From contig CALVFU010000005.1 of assembly GCA_944326905.1 (NCBI GenBank), positions 21,092 through 85,091 of the forward strand: 64,000 bases of DNA. The letters are read 5' to 3'. Shown here piece after piece: positions 59,560 through 64,000 of the stretch (position 1 is its first letter; every line of letters begins with the position of its first letter). The notes under the pieces were generated by a model. It had not been told where the DNA came from. It worked only from the letters and a program-made list of their open reading frames with translations, and did no database searches. Origin of the DNA: Candidatus Gastranaerophilales bacterium. GTDB taxonomy: Bacteria; Cyanobacteriota; Vampirovibrionia; Gastranaerophilales; Gastranaerophilaceae. A program made the translations under genes and the position numbers.

Positions 59560-60276
59560 ATGAGTTCCAAATATAAAAGAGTACTTTTAAAAATAAGCGG
59601 AGAAGCACTCTTGGGTGATCAGGAGTTTGGAATTTCCCAAATACCTGTAGAGGATATTTGTAAAGAAATTAAATCAATATTGGACATGGGTGTTCAGGTT
59701 GCTGTAGTCGTTGGCGGCGGAAACATTTTTCGCGGTGTAAAAAATAGTGCAAAATTTGGAATGGACAGAGCGTCAGGAGATTATATAGGTATGCTTGCAA
59801 CTGTAATGAATGCAATTACTCTTCAGAGCTGCCTTAAGAATATGAAGATAGATTGTAGAATTCAGACGGCAATTTCGATGAATCAAATAGCTGAACCATA
59901 TATAAGATTTAAGGCAATAAGGCACCTTGAAAAAGGCAGAGTCGTAATATTTGCAGCAGGTACCGGCAATCCTTTCTTTACAACGGATACAGCTTCTGCA
60001 TTGAGAGCATCAGAAATTAATGCTGATGTAATGCTGATGGCAAAAAATGGAGTTGATGGCGTTTATACTGATGATCCAAATATTAATCCTGAAGCTAAAA
60101 AAATTGATAATATGACTTATAATGATATCATAAAACAAGATTTAAAGGTCATGGATACATCCGCGTGCGCACTATGTAAACAAAACCATATACCGATTGT
60201 GGTTTTTGATTTTAACGCAAGAGGCGGATTGGCAAAAATTATGAATAATGAAAAAATAGGCACATATATAAGTTAA
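59560..60276 (+). CDS. pyrH: Uridylate kinase PyrH
   Basis: 238 residues. UMP kinase of the amino-acid kinase family, making UDP with ATP. YKRVLLKISGEALLGDQEFGI starts the fold; VAVVVGGGNIFRG, MDRASGDYIGMLATVMNAI, RVVIFAAGTGNPFFTTDTAS, KNGVDGVYTDDPNINPEAKK and VMDTSACALCKQNHIPIVVF are all conserved. RBS AAAGGAG. It heads the pyrH-frr-cdsA-rnc unit; the pyrH-frr-cdsA order is widespread in bacteria. Confidence 0.97.
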   Translation: MSSKYKRVLLKISGEALLGDQEFGISQIPVEDICKEIKSILDMGVQVAVVVGGGNIFRGVKNSAKFGMDRASGDYIGMLATVMNAITLQSCLKNMKIDCRIQTAISMNQIAEPYIRFKAIRHLEKGRVVIFAAGTGNPFFTTDTASALRASEINADVMLMAKNGVDGVYTDDPNINPEAKKIDNMTYNDIIKQDLKVMDTSACALCKQNHIPIVVFDFNARGGLAKIMNNEKIGTYIS

Positions 60277-60286
60277 GGAGAAAATA

Positions 60287-60853
60287 ATGTCTGAAGCAGT
60301 AGAAGAATTATTGTTGTTATGTGAAGAAAAAATGGAGAAAGCAATTACCCAAATGAAGAGAGAATTTGCATCAGTAAGAACAGGTCGTGCAAATCCCGGA
60401 ATTTTAGATAAAGTATCCGTTGATTATTATGGAGTGCCAACGCCGTTAAGACAGATGTCTCAGGTTAATGTTGCTGAAGGTACTACATTAGTGATTACTC
60501 CTTATGATAAATCTATTATAAAAGAGATAGAAAAAGCATTGATAAAAGCAGAATTAGGTATAACTCCTAATTCTGACGGTATATGTATAAGGCTTCCATT
60601 TCCGCCGTTAACTGAAGAAAGGCGTAAGGCAACCGCAAAGGAAGTTAAAAAATACGGAGAAGATGCTAAAGTGGCGGTAAGAAATATTAGAAGAGATACC
60701 TCTGATGATGTTAAAAAAGTAGAAAAATCTGAAAATTTATCTGAAGATATGGTTAAAGATTATCAGGATAAAATTCAAAAAATAACAGATAAGTATACTG
60801 GCATTATTGATACCTTGGTTGCAGAAAAAGAAAAAGAGGTTCTTACCGTATAA
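60287..60853 (+). CDS. frr: Ribosome recycling factor
   Basis: 188 residues. It releases ribosomes from mRNA after termination with EF-G. EKMEKAITQMKREFASVRTG and RANPGILDKVSVDYYGVPTP open the family, LTEERRKATAKEVKKYGEDA and KVAVRNIRRD form the three-helix bundle, and KIQKITDKYTGIID ends it. It follows pyrH by ten bases behind AAGGAG; its stop overlaps the cdsA start by one base. Confidence 0.97.
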   Translation: MSEAVEELLLLCEEKMEKAITQMKREFASVRTGRANPGILDKVSVDYYGVPTPLRQMSQVNVAEGTTLVITPYDKSIIKEIEKALIKAELGITPNSDGICIRLPFPPLTEERRKATAKEVKKYGEDAKVAVRNIRRDTSDDVKKVEKSENLSEDMVKDYQDKIQKITDKYTGIIDTLVAEKEKEVLTV

Positions 60854-61737
60854 TGAAAGCAAAAAGAATTACAACAGGTGTGCTTTTAGGGCTGCTTGTG
60901 TTTTTGTCTCTTATAAAAGGCGGGTGGATGCTTACGATATTAGTATTCCTGTTTATTCTTTTGGCATCTCGTGAGTATGTGAAAATTCTAAAAAATAAAG
61001 GTTTTTTACCTAGTTTTGGAATAATGGCTACAGCAACGGTCGCACTTACTTTTCTTGCACATTTTAACAAGTTTTCGCTTGTAGCGCCGGCATTTTCACT
61101 TTTATCAATACTTGCACTTATGTGGGTTTTGTTTCGCGGAAGTCAGCCTTATATTGCAAATGCAGCAACAACAATACTTGGTTTTGTTTATTGTGCATGG
61201 TTTCCGCTGCATTTGTTGTTTTTGCGCAGTCTCCCTGCCTATAATTGCGGGAAAGGGGTATTGTCATCCTTTTTAGGCTGTACAGGATTAGGGTATGTAA
61301 TATTATTATTTTTTGTTGTGTTAGTGACTGATGTCGGTTGTTACTATTTTGGAACTCGTTTAGGAAAACATAAGCTGGCACCTGTAATAAGCCCCAATAA
61401 AACATGGGAAGGAGCTGTCGGCGGGTCATTATCTGCTATACTGGTTTCGCTTTTTATCGGATGGCTGCTTGGGTTTGAATGGTATCATTCCTTATTTACC
61501 GGTCTAGTAATTACAATATTTGCCCAAATCGGGGACTTGTGTGAATCGATGTTTAAAAGAGATGCAGGAGTTAAAGATTCAGGTGATACTCTCCCGGGAC
61601 ATGGCGGTTTTCTTGATAGGGCTGATAGTTATATTCTAACCACGCCTATTTTGTTTTATTATTTTAAATACGTAGTTCTTACCGGGATTTTAAAAGTAAA
61701 CTTATTTATATTTATCAGGAATTTCTTTAATGTATGA
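60853..61737 (+). CDS. cdsA: Phosphatidate cytidylyltransferase CdsA
   Basis: 294 residues with about seven membrane helices. It makes CDP-diacylglycerol for phospholipid synthesis. The signature VISPNKTWEGAVGG, the second motif IFAQIGDLCESMFKRDAGV, and KDSGDTLPGHGGFLDRADS near the C terminus are all present, with the acidic residues for metal. Translationally coupled to frr (TAATG) and overlapping rnc by eight bases. Confidence 0.95.
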   Translation: MKAKRITTGVLLGLLVFLSLIKGGWMLTILVFLFILLASREYVKILKNKGFLPSFGIMATATVALTFLAHFNKFSLVAPAFSLLSILALMWVLFRGSQPYIANAATTILGFVYCAWFPLHLLFLRSLPAYNCGKGVLSSFLGCTGLGYVILLFFVVLVTDVGCYYFGTRLGKHKLAPVISPNKTWEGAVGGSLSAILVSLFIGWLLGFEWYHSLFTGLVITIFAQIGDLCESMFKRDAGVKDSGDTLPGHGGFLDRADSYILTTPILFYYFKYVVLTGILKVNLFIFIRNFFNV

Positions 61738-62419
61738 TGAATTGTTTGATATATTTGGGATTCGAATAGAGTGTAATGATTTAATAACAGAAGCGCTTAC
61801 TCATCCGTCATGTACTAATGATGATGGGGCTGTTTATTTGAAAAATTATGAACGCCTGGAGTTCTTGGGTGATGCGGTATTAAAACTTGTTGTATCGTCT
61901 ATTTTATACAATAAATTCCCAGAGATGGGTGAAGGAAAACTTTCTAAAATTCGTTCATTTTTAGTATCGGATGAATTGTTAGCTAAGTTGTCATTTGAAC
62001 TAGGCATTAATAAATTTTTGATACTTTCAAAGAGTGAAGAAAAGTGCGGCGGAAGAAAGCGGGTTTCAAATAATGCGTGTGCATTTGAGGCTTTACTTGG
62101 GGCATTTTATTTATCAGGGAAACTAGAAGAAATCAATGTATTTTTAGATAGAGTATTAGAAAAGGAAATCCCGTTAATAATTGATAATTTGGGCAGATAT
62201 AATGCTAAAGAGCGTCTGCAGGAGTTTACGCAGTCAAAAGATAGAATGCTGCCCGTGTATAATGTTGTAAATGTGTCAGGACCTCCTCATAAACCTTGCT
62301 TTAAGGTTGAAGTTGTGTATGAAGGTAAGATAATAGGCAGAGGGGAAGGTAAAACAAAAAAAGAAGCACAACAAAATGCCGCATTTGAGGCGTGTAAAAA
62401 TTTGGGTTTAGCAGATTAA
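61730..62419 (+). CDS. rnc: Ribonuclease III
   Basis: 229 residues. An endonuclease for double-stranded RNA, processing rRNA precursors. YERLEFLGDAVLKLVVSSIL is the catalytic signature with the metal-binding acids; ACAFEALLGAFYLSG supplies the second acidic site. From about 150, ERLQEFTQSKDRMLPVYNVV and KTKKEAQQNAAFEACKNLG form the dsRNA-binding domain. It ends one base before the convergent exonuclease gene; no terminator is seen. Confidence 0.96.
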   Translation: MYDELFDIFGIRIECNDLITEALTHPSCTNDDGAVYLKNYERLEFLGDAVLKLVVSSILYNKFPEMGEGKLSKIRSFLVSDELLAKLSFELGINKFLILSKSEEKCGGRKRVSNNACAFEALLGAFYLSGKLEEINVFLDRVLEKEIPLIIDNLGRYNAKERLQEFTQSKDRMLPVYNVVNVSGPPHKPCFKVEVVYEGKIIGRGEGKTKKEAQQNAAFEACKNLGLAD

Positions 62420-63337
62420 CTATCTGTTAGGCTTAATTATTTGGATGTTTCTTGATTCTGTAATATTGTGCCTGGCATCTTTAATAACAGCTCTGTGTTC
62501 TTCCGATAAGCTTAAGCCGTTACATAGGCGGTCAATAAAACCGTTGTTTACTTTTACAGCTTTTTCTAAGGCACCTATATCTTCGAGAATATCTTTGATA
62601 TCGTCAAAATCATAGCTGAAAGATTGTTTTGACTGATATACCATAGTTTCACCGGTTAAAGCTTTAAGTGGTTCGCCTCCTAAATCAAAGTATAGTTTAA
62701 ATACTGATTTTAGGTCTTGAATTTCAGCTTGTAGAGTTTGAATAGTCTGCTGAATTCTAAGATATCTGTCAAATAAATAATCCACATTGTCTAATTGCTT
62801 AGCCTGCCAGTCGCATTTTTGCAAATAAAGTTTTTTAAGCTTTGGATAAGCAAGTGCAAGCCCCATAGTATCAGCCATAGCGCGATGGTGATTAACCAGT
62901 TCAACATGGAACATGCTTGTAAGAGCCTCAAGCCCGTGTGATTCGAGTTCAGGGCACACTTCTTTAAACATTTGCTGGGTGTCAATATGCTGATTGGGCA
63001 GTTTTTCACCTGTGCATCTTATACAAGCTTCATTTAGAAATGAGTAGTCAAAGATAGCATTATGTGCAACAATTGGGGCGTCGCCTAAAAATTCAAGAAT
63101 ACGAGGCATAACCTCTTCTTCTGTTGGGGCATCTTCAACCATATCTTGTGTTATACCATGAACAGCAATACTGGATTTTCTAATATGCTGTTTGGGGTTT
63201 ATAAGTGTTTGAAACTCATCTTTAATTTTTCCATTTTCAAGCCTAACTGCCGCGAACTCTATAATTTTTTCGCGAGTGTAGTCTAAGCCAGTGGTTTCTG
63301 TATCTAAAACTATTTCAACAATTTTTTTTCTAACCAT
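62420..63337 (-). CDS. DEDDh 3'-5' exonuclease (DnaQ/PolC-like)
   Basis: 305 residues. The exonuclease domain (residues 1-170) holds VLDTETTGLDYTREKIIEFA with the first Asp and Glu, IVAHNAIFDYSFL with the second Asp, and VNHHRAMADTMGLA with the His and last Asp. It resembles the proofreading epsilon subunit and PolC exonuclease. The C-terminal 130 residues form a helical extension with a coiled coil (RIQQTIQTLQAEIQDLKSVF) not found in DnaQ. RBS AAAGGGTAATA. Whether it is the replicative proofreader or a repair nuclease is not decided. Confidence 0.88.
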   Translation of the reverse strand: MVRKKIVEIVLDTETTGLDYTREKIIEFAAVRLENGKIKDEFQTLINPKQHIRKSSIAVHGITQDMVEDAPTEEEVMPRILEFLGDAPIVAHNAIFDYSFLNEACIRCTGEKLPNQHIDTQQMFKEVCPELESHGLEALTSMFHVELVNHHRAMADTMGLALAYPKLKKLYLQKCDWQAKQLDNVDYLFDRYLRIQQTIQTLQAEIQDLKSVFKLYFDLGGEPLKALTGETMVYQSKQSFSYDFDDIKDILEDIGALEKAVKVNNGFIDRLCNGLSLSEEHRAVIKDARHNITESRNIQIIKPNR

Positions 63338-63414
63338 TATTACCCTTTGTCATCCTCACTAGAATGATAGCATAAAAATAAAATATATGCTAATATAAGG
63401 AAAAGGAGAAGGTA

Positions 63415-63723
63415 ATGATTGAATTAAGAGACGAGAATTTAAAAGAAGAGGTTCAAACAGGATTGGTAGTGGTAGATTTCTGGGCGCCTTGGTGCGGTCC
63501 GTGCAGAAAACTTTCTCCGTTATTAGAGGAAGTAGCTGCAGAGTTTGAGGGGAAGGCAAAGATTTGTAAAATAAATACGGATGAAAACATTGCCTCCGCC
63601 CAGTACTATGCAGTTAGTGCACTGCCGAGTGTTATTATATTTAAAGACGGTGAGCCGGTTGAGCGTATGGTTGGGCTGATGCCAAAGAGTACGATTATTT
63701 CTAATATAGAAAAATATTTATAA
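63415..63723 (+). CDS. trxA: Thioredoxin
   Basis: 102 residues. The disulfide-reducing protein of the cytoplasm. WAPWCGPCRKLSPLLEEVA contains the active-site WCGPC, VVDFWA the preceding strand, and YAVSALPSVIIFKDGEPV the cis-Pro region. No signal peptide. AAAGGAGAAGG is a strong ribosome site. It is divergent from the exonuclease gene, the 77-base spacer holding both promoters. Confidence 0.96.
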   Translation: MIELRDENLKEEVQTGLVVVDFWAPWCGPCRKLSPLLEEVAAEFEGKAKICKINTDENIASAQYYAVSALPSVIIFKDGEPVERMVGLMPKSTIISNIEKYL

Positions 63724-64000
63724 TGCTTTTCTGATGTGAATGCTTTGCTATGTTTTAGGGTGTTTATTTGTCGTAAGTTTTTTCTGTAAAATTTACGCTT
63801 GCTTTAGTATGAGGGTAGAGGTTGTACTATTGTTTTTAATTTGAGCTGAATTAAAACAAGATTGTTATATTAAGTTGTATGTATCATAATGATGATATAT
63901 ATTTCCACGATTTAGGCAACCGTTTTATGCAGTATGTTGTATATATCGGCACAAACTAGAAAAACTTTAATGTTTTCGGTATAAAATTTACAAAAATTTA
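63724..64000. other. Non-coding end of the window
   Basis: 277 AT-rich bases after trxA. I see no coding frame with a ribosome site, no hairpin terminator and no RNA gene; it may hold the promoter of a gene beyond the window. Confidence 0.3.

Noticed and set aside
1..64000. Mobile elements, integrases, tRNA and rRNA genes
   Set aside because: No transposase-like frame, terminal inverted repeat pair, tRNA-like cloverleaf or rRNA segment was recognised on either strand; spacers are short.

Overview
The window looks like a low-GC chromosome segment from a Gram-negative, two-membrane bacterium. My best guess is a gut-type non-photosynthetic cyanobacterial relative (Vampirovibrionia/Melainabacteria, order Gastranaerophilales). 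The grounds are an RND-MFP-TolC exporter, tandem pseudopilin-like proteins, flagellar motor genes, a MurT-type ligase, a CHASE2 adenylate cyclase and small lineage-type unknown proteins, all at low GC. This assignment is inference: there is no rRNA or phylogeny here. I see no mobile element, CRISPR array, tRNA or rRNA; the region reads as an ordinary core chromosome with lineage-specific additions.

Layout. 1-2181: end of one and three whole class III signal (pilin-like) genes with a shared C-terminal motif, closed by a terminator. 2278-9605: smpB, a coiled-coil protein, a YhcC radical SAM protein with a zinc-ribbon partner, a Ski2-like helicase, a uridine-kinase-like P-loop protein and a TPR/glycosyltransferase protein. 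9703-13005: a giant zinc-ribbon protein whose cyclase and STAND ATPase domains both look dead. 13161-17947: rpsE-rpmD-rplO-secY (a fragment of the spc operon) with a strong terminator, then ispH-rpsA with its own terminator. 18075-18248: a 57-residue protein. 18564-24517: a three-gene RND efflux operon. 24526-27737 (minus): a TPR protein and a YtxH/DUF948 envelope cluster. 27815-30621: murT, pdxJ and small proteins. 30685-34267: a GGDEF protein, a DegT aminotransferase, an acetyltransferase, a uracil-DNA glycosylase and a small membrane protein. 34467-36203: peptidase U32 and YqeG. 36187-41893 (minus): two HExxH proteins flanking a NifX-like protein, a bifunctional nuclease, YibE/F, ruvB and a small charged protein. 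42024-45976: an AGCS symporter, a second family-4 uracil-DNA glycosylase, an EF-hand protein, a degenerate hydrolase and an unknown protein. 45973-49775 (minus): fliL-fliM-fliN-cooC-folD. 49867-52300 (minus): nadB-nadC. 52611-56925 (minus): CHASE2 cyclase-recG. 56968-59500: a KDPG-aldolase-like protein, a PfkB kinase and csaB. 59560-62419: pyrH-frr-cdsA-rnc, then an exonuclease (minus) and thioredoxin.

The most striking signal is regulatory. Many first genes of transcription units lack a Shine-Dalgarno and instead have a -10 hexamer exactly 6 bases before the ATG (smpB, the 1100-residue protein, GNAT, U32, AGCS, hydrolase, glycosylase and cyclase). The best cases also have a -35 at 17 bases. 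Genes inside operons have good Shine-Dalgarno sites. This implies leaderless mRNAs at promoter-proximal genes. The other main observations are a series of pseudo-enzymes (dead cyclase/STAND protein, triad-less hydrolase, GDEEF cyclase, aldolase with an Arg-to-Glu change), FliM without a recognisable CheY-binding motif, and a CooC-type ATPase with FolD behind the flagellar switch genes.
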